Shown: positions 43,230-56,383, counted from the stretch's first letter. The stretch: DNA of 64,000 nt from Termitomyces sp. T153 (GCA_018296165.2 JACKQL020000022.1:186001-250000), one strand, 5' to 3'. The notes: generated by a model from the letters alone, not told the origin. Numbers and translations are program-made.

Positions 43230-44999
43230 ATGAACGTTGACCCCACTTTCCAGGCGCCCGCGAAAGCTCTACCTGTCGATTACTACACTCCATTCCTTTC
43301 GGACCTTGCTAAACGCCGAAAACCCAGCGCAAGTAATCCATGATTTATCAAGTACAGGAATCCGTCTTAAAAACGACACAGTTCGCAGCCTATTTCCATT
43401 AGAACACACACCGGGACTCATATCCCTGCTTGCCGGAAAACCCAACCCGACAACTTTCCCATTCACATCTTTCAGCTTCACAGCGGAATCGCCGACAAAA
43501 GGCGAAGCGGATGTTGAAGTGAAGATTGGTAGCACCGAGTTGGCTCACGGACTTCAGTACGGCGCCACAGCTGGATATGAAAAACTATGGGAGTGGTTCG
43601 TCGGTCTGCAAGAGTTCGTACATTGCCGGAAGAAGACTGAAGACTGGTCTATTTCAATTGGTTCCGGATCGCAAGATCTCATTTATAAGGTTTATCATCA
43701 ACTTTTTGATGCTTCGGACGCAAATCCTGATATCTCCTAAAGGCTGTCGCTGCACTCGTAAATCCAGGAGATCCTGTCCTTGTAGAGTCTCCAGTTTATG
43801 CGTAGGTATCTCGAGTAAAATCTTGTGTCATGAGTTTTGATTGCCACTGTGATTTAGGGGCGTCTTACCAATGTTTTCCAATATGGGCTGTGAACAAGTT
43901 GGCGAGTATAAAAAGCTTCACTATAAAAGACTATAATGTTAATGATGCAACGCAGAGGTCGAGACGGATGCACATGGTATAAAATCGAGCTCCTTAAGGT
44001 CAATTTTAGAAGAGTGGCCTGTTGGAAAGCCCAAACCACGCGTCCTTTACACTGTACCAGTAAGTATTTGCATGTAACTTCTGTTCCTTGCTCAATAGGC
44101 ATGGCAGTATGGTTGCAATCCCACTGGAATGACGGCAACGCTTGAACGTCGCAAGGAGGTTCTTGCTCTTTCCCGTGAACACGACTTCATCATTCTTGAA
44201 GGTTCGTCTATAAGCCTCGAAGCTTTGATTTTCTCATACTAATATCGGGAAGATGACCCATACTATTACTTGTATTATGGAACGGCACCGCGCTATCCTT
44301 CCTACTTTAATTTGGAAATGGAAGAGCCACAGACTGGCCGGGTACTGAGGTTTGACAGTCTCTCAAAGATACTATCTGCAGGTATCCGGATAGGATTTGC
44401 TTCTGGGCCCAAGCCCCTGCTGGATGCAATCAATAAACATGTATATATTTCAACCCTTCCCTCCTATTCACTTGATCCAATATCAATTACAGACTGCGAC
44501 GTCAAATCTCCAGACAGCTTCATTGACACAAGTGATCGTCTACAAACTATTAGAGACGTGGGGATATGACACTTTCATCCAACATACCAAGAAGGTATCC
44601 AATTTCTATCGTGAAAAACGGGACGTATTCGAGGCTGCGATGAAGAAACATCTTACTGGTCTGGCGGAATGGGTCGCTCCTGAAGCTGGGATGTTCTTCT
44701 GGTATGTTCTTTTCCATGTTCAAGTAATCTCGTAGACAAGAAATCACATCTGACACTCGTCATCGTTGTCCAGGTTTAAGCTCCTTTTGACGGATGACCC
44801 CTCAGTCGAGGGTGATTCTCAGGCCCTAATCGCTGAGAAAGCCGTTAAAAGTGGTGTCCTCGCGCTTCCAGGGACCGCTTTTCTACCAAATGACAGAAAA
44901 ACTGCCTATGTCCGGGCTGCATTCAGTCTTCTTTCCGAGGAAGACGTAAACGAGGCTCTCAGGCGACTCAGCAAGGTGATCAAGGATGCCCGCACATGA
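43230..44999 (+). CDS. PLP-dependent aminotransferase (ARO8/kynurenine-aminoadipate type)
   Basis: Class I/II aminotransferase, fold type I; members transfer amino groups from aromatic amino acids, kynurenine or 2-aminoadipate to 2-oxoglutarate. Start at 43230 (MNVDPTFQAPAKALPVDYYT), not the later in-frame ATG in another frame, because splicing then gives KRRKPSA-IRSLFPLEHTPG. Nine exons: 43230-43332, 43382-43689, 43743-43801, 43858-about 43891, 43958-44059, 44108-44201, 44253-44440, 44493-44701 and 44774-44999. Motifs: SLLAGKPNPTTFPF, LQYGATAGYEKLW, GSGSQDLIYK, VPYGCNPTGMTAT, LEDDPYYYLYYG, and the PLP lysine in FDSLSKILSAGIRIGF (codon 44366-44368). The frame is open throughout; the exon 4 donor is the one uncertain splice. 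Probably cytosolic: no signal or targeting peptide is obvious. About 430 residues, normal for the family. Confidence 0.93.
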
Positions 45000-45529
45000 T
45001 AATTACGGCTATGAAAGCCAAGTAGTCGACGGATTATAAATCGTTTGAGCACCTAGCTACAAATCATTCTGACGAAAGTGATGACAGAACTCAGCATGTC
45101 CAGTCTTTGTTGACCGTGAGGTTGGTGGTGAACGTTTGAACGTGCTCGTACTGGAGCGGAGGTCTTCGAGTGTTCTATTTGCCGTCGGGCCGAACTCCGC
45201 AGCCTTTCTAATATTATGCGTCTTTTCTACAACTCCACCGTAACTTCCAAACAACCACCATAATCTTGACACACTATAACCAATTCAAACAATGCAGAAA
45301 CATCTTATATTACTTCATTTCTGATTACTTATTTAAATCACAAGTCACGCTGTGGACTGCCAACAGTTATCCACCCGCTATCATCGCTCAGATCAATGGA
45401 ACGTTAAGACGTCAACCACATCCAATCTAACTCGGGCTTGTCGGACGGGCGCGACAGATGTCAATATCTGTGACCTTCAAGTTGCTCAGTCATCTCGTCT
45501 TACCAAGCATGTCTCGTTTATCTGTCGGC
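45000..45529. other. Intergenic spacer between two host genes
   Basis: No gene seen. It contains the terminator side of the aminotransferase gene and the promoter side of the reductase gene, transcribed in the same direction. Confidence 0.5.
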
Positions 45530-45536
45530 TATAAAT
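45530..45536 (+). promoter_or_regulatory. TATA box of the reductase gene
   Basis: TATAAAT lies 49 nt before the ATG at 45579, which has a strong start context (CCACCATGG). Confidence 0.6.
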
Positions 45537-45578
45537 CACGGAAACCTCAACCAAAGTCATCTCACCAGTACCCCCACC

Positions 45579-46835
45579 ATGGCGCCCACTCAGAAAGGCC
45601 TTTTCCTCGATGCTAAATTCGCTCCATTCACATTGAAGGAGCATTCTATTCCCAAACCTGGACCAAGTCAGTTGTTGGTGCGGATCGAAGCGACTGCACT
45701 CAACCCCGTAGACTGGAAGATCCAGAAATATGGCATCTTCATTGAGGATTACCCTGCGCTCATCGGAACTGATATTGCTGGAGTGGTTGAGGAGGTCGGC
45801 GAAGGCACGTCTGGATTCGCTAAAGGGGACAGAGTGTACGTCAATACTACTTGATCGAATTGAAAATCTCCATAACGAAGATATCCAGCGTTTTTCAGGG
45901 CGGGTGGACAGTCGATATGGCAGGATATCAACAATATACTCTCACGAACTCACTGACAACTGCGAAGGCATGTCTATGCCTCTCTCGCACGATGGTGACA
46001 CTCAAGACCCTCCATTAGATTCCTTCGCACGTATCTTTTGATCAAGCAGCTACCATCCCTGTGGCTGCTGCCGCTGCGGTAGCAGGGTCTTACTTGCCCC
46101 AGCCTCACGGTGCAGGTCTCACTACTCCATTCGACGCGTCGGGACGAGGAAAATACGCAGGCAAGCCCGTACTCATTCTTGGCGGCGCTACCTCTGTTGG
46201 ACAGTTCGGTAAGCTATCCGGACTCTTTCTCTCTATTTGTTCATCTCTATAATTTGGAACATATGTGTAGTAATCCAATTCGCCAAACTCTCCGGTTTCT
46301 CGGAAATCATCGCCACCGCTTCAGTCAAGCACGAAATCTTCCTCAAATCACTTGGGGCGACCCATGTCCTCGATCGTAACCTTTCCACCGCCGAGCTCGA
46401 TGCAGAGATTCGCAAGCTCACCTCAAAGCCGATTGAATTTGTATATGACGCAGTCTCTCTTCCGGGCACACAAACGATGGGCTACAGCATCCTCGCAAAC
46501 GGCGGTACCCTCATCCTTGTCCTCCCATCCCAAGTCAAGGCAGTGGAGGGTAAGAACGTCTATACCTGTCTCGGCATCTGGACCTTTCCCTTTACAAAGG
46601 ATCTGGGAGAACACTTCTATGCCAGTCTGACGGAATTGTTGGAGACAGGTGAAATCAAGGTATGTCGTTTAGATGTGTGATTGTTGTAAATCTCTTGAAT
46701 GAGGTTTGGTTTTAGCCGAACAGAGTTGAAGTTGTTCCGGGTGGTTTGGCAGGGATCGCAGGTTCTCTGAAGAGGCTCGAGCTTAATCAGGTTTCGGGCG
46801 TGAAGCTGGTCGTGCATCCTCAGGAAACAGTATAG
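45579..46835 (+). CDS. Zinc-type alcohol dehydrogenase-like / enoyl reductase family protein
   Basis: Medium-chain dehydrogenase/reductase using NAD(P)H. Start at 45579 (MAPTQKGLFLDAKFAPFTLK) in CCACCATGG. Exons: 45579-45835, 45889-45967, 46019-46208, 46271-46659 and 46716-46835. The second intron uses a GC donor (GCATGT...CATTAG). The N-terminal GroES-like domain has ALNPVDWKIQKYG and GTDIAGVVEEVGEGTSGFAKG. The Rossmann fold has VLILGGATSVGQFGVIQFAK (GGATSVGQ as the nucleotide-binding loop), then ATASVKHEIFLKSLGATHVL and FVYDAVSLPGTQ. The structural zinc cysteines are absent, as in the ToxD/trans-enoyl reductase branch. About 344 residues, normal. It ends VVHPQETV. The substrate cannot be told from sequence; no polyketide synthase is nearby. 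Confidence 0.92.
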
Positions 46836-48990
46836 AAACTACGGCTTCATCACATATTCTTGATCCTTGATTATCTTTACTTGTTACTCTTGTTTTCTTT
46901 CCCTATCTGGTTCTATGGCGTGTATCGGATATTCGAGGCTGCCCCATTGTACTGCCACTAGAATTTGTCGGTGGAGAAGTACTCTTAGAACTCTGTTCTA
47001 CGGGATAGCGACGGATGGTTGTCTGGTTAATTGATTTGTCTAGTTGGTTTGTTGTCATTGCTACCACATACTCATAGCTCGCGTATAGGTATGCTACGGA
47101 TGCCTCCCCCATCAAGCGTTGCCAGAACCGTCACTGCCCTGGCCTAAGTTATTACGCAATATTAATGATCCGCAGGGCAGAGCACATACAAACTCATATA
47201 ATTAAGGAAGCGCCATCAAGTTCCTTTCCTGGCCACTTAACTCGTAGCACGGTACTAGGTACCATACAATTCAATCACTGAGCCATCTCCCACACTCTGA
47301 ATGAAGACACTCAACATACTGTCACCAATTTGTAGGTATAATTCGATACAGTGGAACATACAGAGTAGAAATTGGCATGACAATCATGATATACATTCCA
47401 AACCGTTTGCAATAAAGCCATTCTGTACGCTGTGCATATGATATGCACAGCGTACAGATATATTAGGTGAGGATGTATACATTATGTCTGACATCTGCTG
47501 AGTTTGCTCCGAATGTCGCCACGGACTGCTATTGATTGTTTCTCGGTCGACAAGCCTCTTGCATCATGCATGCGCTCAAGTGATTGATAAACTGGGACGC
47601 TTTCTATTCTAATTATGAAGAGTGGGAGGGCAATGAATTAAAAGCGTTGAGCGTTGTTGTAAAGAAAAGTACAGCCCATCATGATGTACGTTTGATAGAG
47701 ACTAAAAAAAGCTGATGCATGTCTCATCAGCACGCTCATCTTCTCACCACAGATTGAATCCACAGTTTCTCAACATCTTAAACATAATTTGGCCAAAAAT
47801 CGGAGGACGTAACAGTCTACTTTAAATTATCTATAAGATGAAGCGGAGTTTCAACGTCGCAACACCTTAGACCCTCACCTGCATCACTATTTGGCCTTTG
47901 TCAACAACTTTACAAAAGTACTTATCAGACCGTTTCCATCCTAGTATGTTCTTTATCTATCCCATTCACGCAACTGGAACTCAACAGTCGTCACGAGTCT
48001 ACGGTGGCTCATGTCAGGTCTAATCAGTTATCACTGAATAGTCCAAGGTGGGCCATTTGTAGTCCTAGACTCCTGGGACTCTACATAAATCAGACCTTGA
48101 TGATATCGGATGATAATCGATAGGCCATTTGAAGGACAGAATGAGACTTGTATGTCCGTCCAATCATTTTGTTATTTTGTCCTATCAGTCTAGTTCTACG
48201 TGACACTTACATACACAATTCCGAGAACGCGTACATGGTGAGCTTGTGGGTTAGCTTACTTTTTAAGTCAAAATGTTCAGCTTGCGCAACTCAAAGTCTC
48301 TTCCCGCATTCTCGGTAACCGCGGCACGTAAGCAGCAACTTTCATTTCTCCGTCACGATTCCGCAAAATACCGTAATCTGGATCCTCTCAAATTAAAAAC
48401 GTTCACAGCGTCTATCCGGCTTTGATCACCAACCGAGCTCCTATCAAGAGGTCGAACAAGGATTTAGATGGAGCCCCAAGCCATCAATTCTTTTTTTTTT
48501 GCGTACATACTACAAGCCTCTTCTGCAAGGAGAACCTACCGTTGACCAGTCGATGATCAGATATTCCATGATACAGCCCTATTTCAAGGACACATCATAT
48601 CGTTGCATTCGATTTCTGATCAGAATCGTTTAAAAAATCTTTCATGGTCGGCATCTTCGGAATTTCCTCTACAATCTCGGTTGGGCGATTATGACCTCTC
48701 GTGTCGCCCCATTCTTCCTTCTAATTACCATCTTCCAGGATTAGCAGTGACTACGATCTTCTCTGCCTTCAAGTCTCGATAAACTTATCATCGAGAAAAC
48801 AAAGTTTCAAGAAGACGAGTGGTACTGTTTAACAACCTGATTTCTACCCATTGATGGCGAGCTCCCTTGTATTGTAGAGGAAGATTTCGTGGTGCCTTGA
48901 AGCCCCACCCTTCCATTCTTCATCAAAACGATGTCCTGATACCATATTGAGTCATATATATATATATCATATCCATCCTACGTCTAGCCA
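46836..48990. other. Long intergenic region
   Basis: I see no protein or RNA gene over about 2.1 kb. CpG content is normal, unlike the repeat tracts. It contains the 37 bp palindrome at 47422-47458 and a TA microsatellite at 48955-48972. Confidence 0.5.
47422..47458. repeat. Near-perfect palindrome, 18 bp arms
   Basis: Left arm TCTGTACGCTGTGCATAT (47422-47439), one spacer base, then its exact reverse complement (47441-47458). It lies about 600 bp past the reductase stop. Confidence 0.95.
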
Positions 48991-49020
48991 TTGTGCCACT
49001 TGACGACTCAAGCAGCCAAC

Positions 49021-50684
49021 CTGTATGAAAAGACCTCCCGATGATGAAAGACACCTTGGCATCCATCTTCTCGCAGCTGTATGGTCATCCCCTTTCGGAG
49101 TTCATTATGAGCCACCCCATCTAATTATTCTGCAGAACCAGTAATAAACACATCAATCTCGTCTCCTACAGTACGCACCCTTGCTGTTCCTGCGGATCGC
49201 ATTTTCTCAGATGTATACACTGGCAGCTCTACTCTACTATGACTATGCGTTGACGCTACCTGCTGAGATTGACCGATTTTGGTCCACGCGATCTCTGTCA
49301 TGGGCCTCTACTTTCTTTTACCTCAATCGCTACCTGAACCTTTTCGGTCATATACCTACTATTGTTCAAGACTTCTGAGTACCCGTCTCACCTCAGGTAC
49401 TTGTTCTTTATATTCGCAAAAGATTTGCCTACTCAATGAACTTGAAATATTTGCGTTGCAGACGTGAGTTCCAGCAGCTTTGTACTTCAAAGATTTCTTC
49501 CTAGTTGCTAGTTGCACTTCCCTATCTCTCTACAATCAATATCTTACAGTAATCATTCAAGTCATTGCTGGATGTACGTGCATTGTCCGTCTCCCAACCA
49601 TTCGTTGACGAAGCATTGTGCATCAGTACTTCTCACAATACGAACCTATGCACTTTATGACCGAAACTTGTGAGTGCTTTGGTTCATATGCACATACGGG
49701 GTTGGAACTATCATTTTTGCTGTAGTAAGTGTTTTGGGCCTTCCTACTGCCTAGAAGTCTTCTCAATTATCCTGTCAGTGGTCTGTGATTACTGAGGATG
49801 GCACTAGTTCAGTTGTTATCGATCCACACATAGCCTGTACCCCACCACTAAGTCGCCACGAGTGAGTATTCTAGTAGATATTGTCTTTGAGTCCGAACTA
49901 ATAAATGCCACCAGTGCAAACCGTTCGTCCTTCTTCACACAAATGATAAAATTTGTTGCACGGCTGATCATTGCATGGTTGCGGACCACAGGCCTGGCAA
50001 ATGCATGGATCGGCATGCTCATGTTCGACGCCCTGATTTTTAGTATAACCGTGTATAAATCATGGAAACGAGGATATATGGTTCGCAGGTCTCTATTCAA
50101 AGTTCTTCTGCGTGACGGTAATTCCTGAACAAATTTCTTTCGACTTTGCGATTGAACTCTGCATTAGGTGCAATATACTTTGGGCAAGCAATAATACGGT
50201 TGGTTCTGGGACTTGGATATTGACATATCCATTGCAGAATCATGGTTGCTATTGCGCTTGTGACTGTCATCACATTCCATGTAGGTACATGCTCTTCGTT
50301 TCTCTGGTTTTAAACAACTTCCGGGCAGATTTTGCCTGTGAATATCTTAGTTCTTGCCTCTCCCTCACTTCTGTTCAAAGTAATAACCTGCCTTTCAGGA
50401 TTATCAACGAGGCTCTACAGCAACCTTGGCCAATATGTGTGTCTGCCCTTCTGCTGGCCAGTGGAAACCACTCATTTCTTGTCATTGACTACAGAGTATC
50501 AAGTACGATGATCAACAGGCTGATGCTCAACATTCGTGACCCCAAGTTTTCCCTGAGACTGACACATCCAACCCATTTGTCAGTACTTGAATTTAATGCT
50601 ACATCCAATGCGGAAGATGTCAGCCATGACCCATGGAACAAGAACTCATATGTTTATAAAACTGATATAGACTTACCAATATGA
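49021..50684 (+). CDS. DUF6533-type multi-pass membrane protein
   Basis: This is a member of a large agaricomycete family of probable seven-helix proteins of unknown function. The first domain is read at 49172-49375: APLLFLRIAFSQMYTLAAL, YYDYALTLPAEIDRFW, then TFFYLNRYLNLFGHIP, the typical D..LT...E...W...FL.NRY pattern. After short introns come VIIQVIAG (about 49553) and LLTIRTYALYDRN (about 49631). A long exon follows (about 49862-50117) with GLANAWIGMLMFDALIFSIT and YKSWKRGYMVRRSLF, ending LLRDG, which a GTAATT...TTAG intron joins to GAIYFGQAIIRLVLGLG. The end has STMINRLMLNIRDPKFSL and a stop at 50684. The first exon is unclear; MMKDTLASIFSQLY at 49041 is a candidate. A stop after GLG near 50223 suggests another intron. 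Confidence 0.65.
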
Positions 50685-50689
50685 CTGGT

Positions 50690-53160
50690 GAGATACAGGC
50701 TCATGGCATGATGGCTTGTATTATGATACCTAGTAGTAGTCAATACCAGGCTTTAATTCAGCATGGTAATCATCAACTTCTGCACCACCCCCTATCTAGT
50801 CAAGTTAGACAATATTTTGCAAGTACAGATAGGTTTGAACAGGAGTGAATGTGTATTGCACAATATTTATGTCACATTACTTAATCAAGAACTATGATGT
50901 TGTTCACTTAGAGACCACCATTTTTGGACATGCACCAACTTAGCTGGGGGACCTTTTCCTGAAATTTGCCATGTATCCATCAATGCCACAGAACAAAGTC
51001 CTCCAGATGATATAGATACTGATATACCTTCTCCTCAACCATCTCCATTACCTCAGAAGCATTTGTGAAAGAGGCTGTGTCATCTCATGGATTTCTTACC
51101 TTCATTTCTTACCTTCATTTCTACAGCTGTTATGACAGTTTGTGGTAGAATATTCTCAGTTGGATGATGTACACCAGAGTGAGGGTCATTGTGCAGAACC
51201 CAAGGAAATCAGTCTTTCTACTAGTCCTTTGCCACATCAACTCAATTTGTTGGAAACAAAGCCTGACAAAATGTAATGGAGCATCCCTTATTACAGTATC
51301 TTGTTCATACTTGACCTAATATCTATGTGTACTTGTACTAATTCCTTACTGTCTGGTCATGTATGGCAGCATCATCTGGTGCTGCCTATTTAACTACATA
51401 GCTCTATTACCTAATGTAAGGCATTGCCTTACTTGCATACATATAGTCACAACTTATACATTGTTTTGGACTTACATGTTGTGCAACATGAGCTGCAAGA
51501 ACTGTAATGACACCATTACTTTTTTCCACTTAAACTAGCATTGACTTGTGCTACAGAAAACCCTACCAAACTTCTGGGCAAGAAGTTCAAAGCCACAAGA
51601 TATAATCACAATGTTAGAATTGTAGCATTTACTTTCCTCCATAGGCACAATCATGACTATCAAAGACCAGGAGTTTGGCCCATCTGCCAGGCTCCCAGCA
51701 AGACTCATGGCTCCAAATGAGATCTCCCTTCTCCTCAAAAAAGCGGCAAGGGAGTCATTTTGGTCTTGCTGAAGTTGTGATTGCTTTTCCACGCACTTGC
51801 GTTTGCCAGAGCAACAGTTGAGGGAAAGCAACATCAGAATCGATGTAGTGGACCAGGCCATGAGCAACATGTTGCAAATCATTACTTTCTGTGATTATGT
51901 ATGTCATGGCCATGCACAAATGTGGAATGTCCGAATGATTGGGTTGAGTGCATGTGCACGAAAGTTGAGCAAAAATCAAAATGTGGAGCAAAGCTCAAAT
52001 CAAGGAACAAATTGATGTGAAGTCAATATCATTTGCTCTCAGGTAAATCACTTGAATGCGAGGTGATACTTACAAAGGGTAGTAAATAGTGAAAAAGTTA
52101 GATAATACCGGGACTTCTGACTGGCCACTCTGAGCTATGGTCCCTTCCCTCCATACTCAACAACTCTGCCGATTGTCATGCAGTCAAAGCCCACAAATTG
52201 CACCACACTCCTTTTGCACCCATTCTGACATTCTTCATGGACCTGTACACTCTCCATAGTAGCTCTCATGGATGGATAGAGTCCAATACACGCAGCTACA
52301 TTGATTGGCTCTGTGCCCAACATACTGCCAGGAACCTCAATTTTAACTCAGGCCTCCATCTACAACGCATGGTATACAACCCCAACCCACCACCTGAATT
52401 TCCCTATTTAAGATCCTTGTCATGCTATTCAGCTATTGTCTAGCTTTATTGCAGGTTTGGCCAATTGCCCACTGCCCACCAATTATTCTCCAGGGGAAAA
52501 ATTGATTCAGACAAGTGCTGTATGGGATGCAGCACCTACATCAAGGATGAACTCAGGTGCAGGCTATACCGTCCATTTGTTATAACAACAGCCTGTACTT
52601 ACAGCATAGTCATAATATAACCAGCATTGTAACTACAGCATCACCAATTTTCAGTCAAATATTTCGCCAATTGGGAGAATCAAACCTGTGACCACTATCC
52701 CAAAAACAACAGTTGATACAACCATAACCAGTTGACCACGGATCATTAATTACAATACAAACTTGTTGTGATAAGGGGAGCAAGCTCCCCTTCAAAATAT
52801 CCCTGGAACCCTAAGCATGTCAACAAAACCTTAACAGAACCTTAACAGAACCTAACCAAACCACTAACTCCCTAACCATAACTCTAACTGAACTCTAACC
52901 AGGCTAACCATGTGCTCAACAGGCAGGCCTCATGGGTACATAGGCCTTAATGTGTTGAGATTATTATTGAGCTTGTTTGTTCAATGGTTGTATTGTGTCT
53001 TCCTTCCTGTCATGTGCATTGGGATCAAGGTTGTTGGTTCAATTCTCTTTGGTTGATCTCTTTTTGTCTGGTTCAACATTTGATGCTGTTGACAATTAAC
53101 CCACGTGATTGATATAACAAGCAGTGCTGTAATTACAACTGTGGTTATATCAGGCTTATG
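50690..53160. other. CpG-poor relic DNA
   Basis: No gene recognised. Two direct TTTCTTACCTTCA copies occur near 51095-51120. A stretch at 52800-52910 is rich in CTTAAC, CCTAAC and CTCTAAC, vaguely telomere-like but irregular. Confidence 0.4.
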
Positions 53161-53165
53161 CTATC

Positions 53166-53642
53166 ATGACAGGGGATGTTATATCATCCTGCCAGCATCA
53201 GGTGGATGAACATCATGTCTTTGTCGAGTGTCCCTACTTCACCTCATACAGGCTGGAGGCACAGAAGACAGCTGGAAAGCTGATGCTGGAACATTGCGAT
53301 GAGTCGCTGACAAAGAAGCTAATATCAGCCACCACAGCCAAGGAGATTTTACACACAGCTAAGTCATTGTTTTGCAATGACTCTTCTGTTTGGCCTTTAC
53401 ACTATTCTGTTTACTACCTTGGCCAAGTTCCAAATGTTTGGGGGGTTTACAGTTCTGGTTCTAATCAAATGCCTACATTCAAAGATAGATGCCAATCCAT
53501 ATGCTTTGCCTTGACATGGCATCTACACTCCATTCACCTCACTGGTTGCATTTGGGGACAAAGTCCAATGTATGGCAGCAAAAAGTGCAGGCTTATAACC
53601 TCTCAGATGTCACTGAACTTTACCAAACTTATCTTACATTGA
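53166..53642 (+). pseudogene. Zinc-finger-like end of a LINE-type element
   Basis: A 158-codon frame with CQHQVDEHHVFVECPYF resembles the C...H...C zinc motif that ends fungal non-LTR retrotransposon ORF2 proteins, after RNase H. It continues RLEAQKTAGKLM. The rest has no motif. The resemblance is weak and from memory. Confidence 0.4.
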
Positions 53643-53889
53643 TTTAATCCATGCTCAGCCTTGTATTTTGAATGCCATGATGGCAAGCTTTCCCCACAGG
53701 GGTTTTGATGCTACCCCATGAGCCCATTGTATCTAAGATTGATTAGGTCTACCATGGTGTATCTTTATCAATGTGACCATAGCCACTTAATCTAGTGTAG
53801 GTAGATATCTGAATAGTAACATAGTAACCAGAAGCCTCACCCAGCACAGACTAAGTCCACTCAGCAGCTGAGGCGCTACACCAAAAACA

Positions 53890-54330
53890 AGACTGTCTAT
53901 GTCACATGCCTGGCAGACATGCCATGCTTGGCATGGATGCCAACTGGACACCCCGTCAACAACAGGTCATCAACCACAAATGTGCTGACATGCTTGCCAA
54001 GTCCACAGCCCAAGCCCTGCACATGCCAGATGGACCTCATAGCAATGCAGGTCATTTGGAAGAGGAGATGGAAATGTTGCCCTCTAAGAGCTACATGCAC
54101 CTAATAGAATCCATGAGCTGCAACAAATCAGTGATCCTGACACAACTATGCACAGGCCACCTCCCACTCAACAGCTACCTGTGAGCATCACATTTGAGTG
54201 TCCTCAGTACTGGCACAAATGTCATGTTCATCTAGTCTGCCCCTGCTTCTCTCACAGTTCATTGACACTACCAAATGCTTCAAGACTGCCCCAACCCCCC
54301 CCCCCTCCCTACACTAACAATGGCTCTAGG
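53890..54330 (+). pseudogene. RNase H/zinc-finger tail of a LINE-type element
   Basis: The plus strand reads HAMLGMDANWTPRQQQVIN, then NHKCADMLAKSTAQAL, matching the end of RNase H domains (a D or H then ADxLAK). It then reads SVILTQLCTGHLPLNSYL, the LTQLRTGH.LN.YL motif that precedes the terminal zinc finger of fungal LINEs. After a frame change, ECPQYWHKCHVHLVCPCF follows. Nonsense and frame breaks show a relic. Confidence 0.6.
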
Positions 54331-55503
54331 CATGTAACCAAACACTAGTTTTACTGACTTCTTCTAGGCTTGGTTGGGACCACAGCCCTGCTGCTTGTCT
54401 CTCAACTGCTCCCATCTCTCCTACTAATCCCAGAAAGCCATATTCAGGTATTACCAGGTGGGTGCAGCCTAAACAATGCTGGGACACATTGGACTGCTCA
54501 TTCTCCATGCATCCAGGGGAGTGTGGAATCCTATAGCCATGCCCCACAGATGCCAAGCATCTCAGGTACATAGATAGGATATATAAAAATAAAAATAAAA
54601 AAAATTCAAAAATGGTCAAGGCAAAAGTATGGGTATCTAAATGACCAAGCAGGATACTCACCCATCAAGCCCACTTCACAGCCATTATGATTGCAGAAGT
54701 CATTGCAGCTGGTCATTTGTTATTAAGATCACTTGTTCATCTGTCTCCTCCCAACCTTTGGGCCTCAGGTCCACAGGGGATCCCTCAACTGATGGCATTC
54801 TTGCATGGTCTATGGGGGCATTCAAATGTGCCAAGATTGATGTCCCCCTCTGTACAGAATTTCTGGGTATATCTGTAGATAATGATTGTTGTTGACCTCA
54901 ACAAAGGCCTGTTGCAACCCACAATCATGCTCAAACCCTGGGCAAACTGAAATTGGTGTGTACAGCATTGACAAAGCAGGTGAGGGTGGTTCCCTGAAAG
55001 TTCCTGCTCCAGTGACAGGAACAGCAATGCACAGTGCAGTGTCCACAGCTCCAGGAGAGATGGGACAACTTCCAGCTGACAGAGATTGATGAGAACTTGG
55101 TCTAGACCTCTTGAGTGCAGGCTGATCTCCAGGCAATAAAGCTGGATGCATACTAGGGATTGTCATGAGAATTACAGGCCTAGTTATGATTGCAAAAGCA
55201 AAGACAGGTGGGGCAAGACCATTTCTGTGCATAGCACATGGTGGCAGATCAATGAGGGAGGAAGGCCTTCCTAAGATTCCTACTCCAGAGACATCAGCAC
55301 TCATCAGTAAATGCAGCCTAGGAGTTGTCATCCTGGACCTCAGACACTTCAACTCTAGTGTTTGAACTCTGGTGATTTGAGGTTCTAGCTGGCATGGTTA
55401 CTGTAACTTAGGTAGGCCCAGTTGCAACATCAGCAGTGTTCATTCCTTCTCCCAGCCAATCCTCATCCAAAGCATACTTGACAGTAGGTATGCATGTCTG
55501 TCC
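54331..55503. other. CpG-poor stretch left of element D
   Basis: No gene that I can support. A 176-codon minus-strand frame (55352-54822) is open but has no recognisable motif or splice structure. A run of C lies at 54295-54305. Confidence 0.35.
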
Positions 55504-56383
55504 TGATGCAAAATGTAGGTTTGATGCCATCAATGATTAGATCAACAGATCAAAACTTTCTTTTCACAGTTGTTTGGAGGCTCAGTTACATGCAACTTCA
55601 TGTAGAACAGCAGTAATATATTATATATTTTGAATATGATTTATTTGCAAGGTTGAGATGGTTCTCACACTATTGAATGGGTTCAAAAAGTAATATTTAA
55701 AGCTAAAAATATGAAACAACTATTTGCTCATAAGCCTAAGCAACCTGCTCCCTTGGGATGGCTGAGCTGTGGCAAGTAATTGCTTGCCCATCCTCCCTGA
55801 AATCCTTTCCATCTTATACCTTGTTGTTCATGCATGGACCATTGTGCTCCATGTGGTATCAGCCATGATAGACCAGTCTCTGCATCATCTTTTCTATGTC
55901 ATTCTGTTGACCCATAGCTTTACAGTTTTGCCTTTTTCCTTTCTCATTCCTTCCTTTCTTGTGTACTAGCAGGTGTGGTTATTCTCAGGACTTAATAGCA
56001 TGTTGGGAGTCTTAACTCAATGTGTTGCATTAGGTGTTTAACCAGTGGAAGGTTTGGCAGTTTGTGCAGAGTTTTGTTGGCCTTGATGGCTAATCTCAGA
56101 TTATGATCTGGGATTGCCATCTTGGCCTAAGCACTGCCATGGACTTGGCTTTTGTCAGCATTTGATCTCTTTTGATCACTGTAAGTCTGATGTGCCTGCT
56201 TTGGAACAGCCATCTTTTTAGTGTTATGTGCATGGTAAGTACTTGTTTTTTAAAAGGTATGTCTTTCATGTCTACAGTTTTTGATGTTCAGCTTATGGTT
56301 TTTGGCCATTTGGGTATAGAAAAGCATTCTTTTTAGTTCTTTTAGTACTTTTGCTGGTCCTCAGTTTTGAGGCCAGCATATCA
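55504..56383 (-). repeat. 3' LTR of D
   Basis: 880 bp, starting TGATGCAAAATG and ending CATATCA, followed by the purine tract GGTGCAGGGGAGG on the minus strand. About 5% different from 63113-63999 in the first 200 bp. Minus-strand TATA-like GGTATAAGATGG lies near 55820. Confidence 0.9.

Noticed and set aside
52800..52915. CTTAAC/CCTAAC-rich tract as an interstitial telomere
   Set aside because: Units are irregular in length and sequence and no perfect CCCTAA array exists.
54822..55352. 176-codon open frame on the minus strand as a gene
   Set aside because: No motif, no neighbouring exon, CpG-poor surroundings and an equally long frame set on the other strand; chance opening cannot be excluded.
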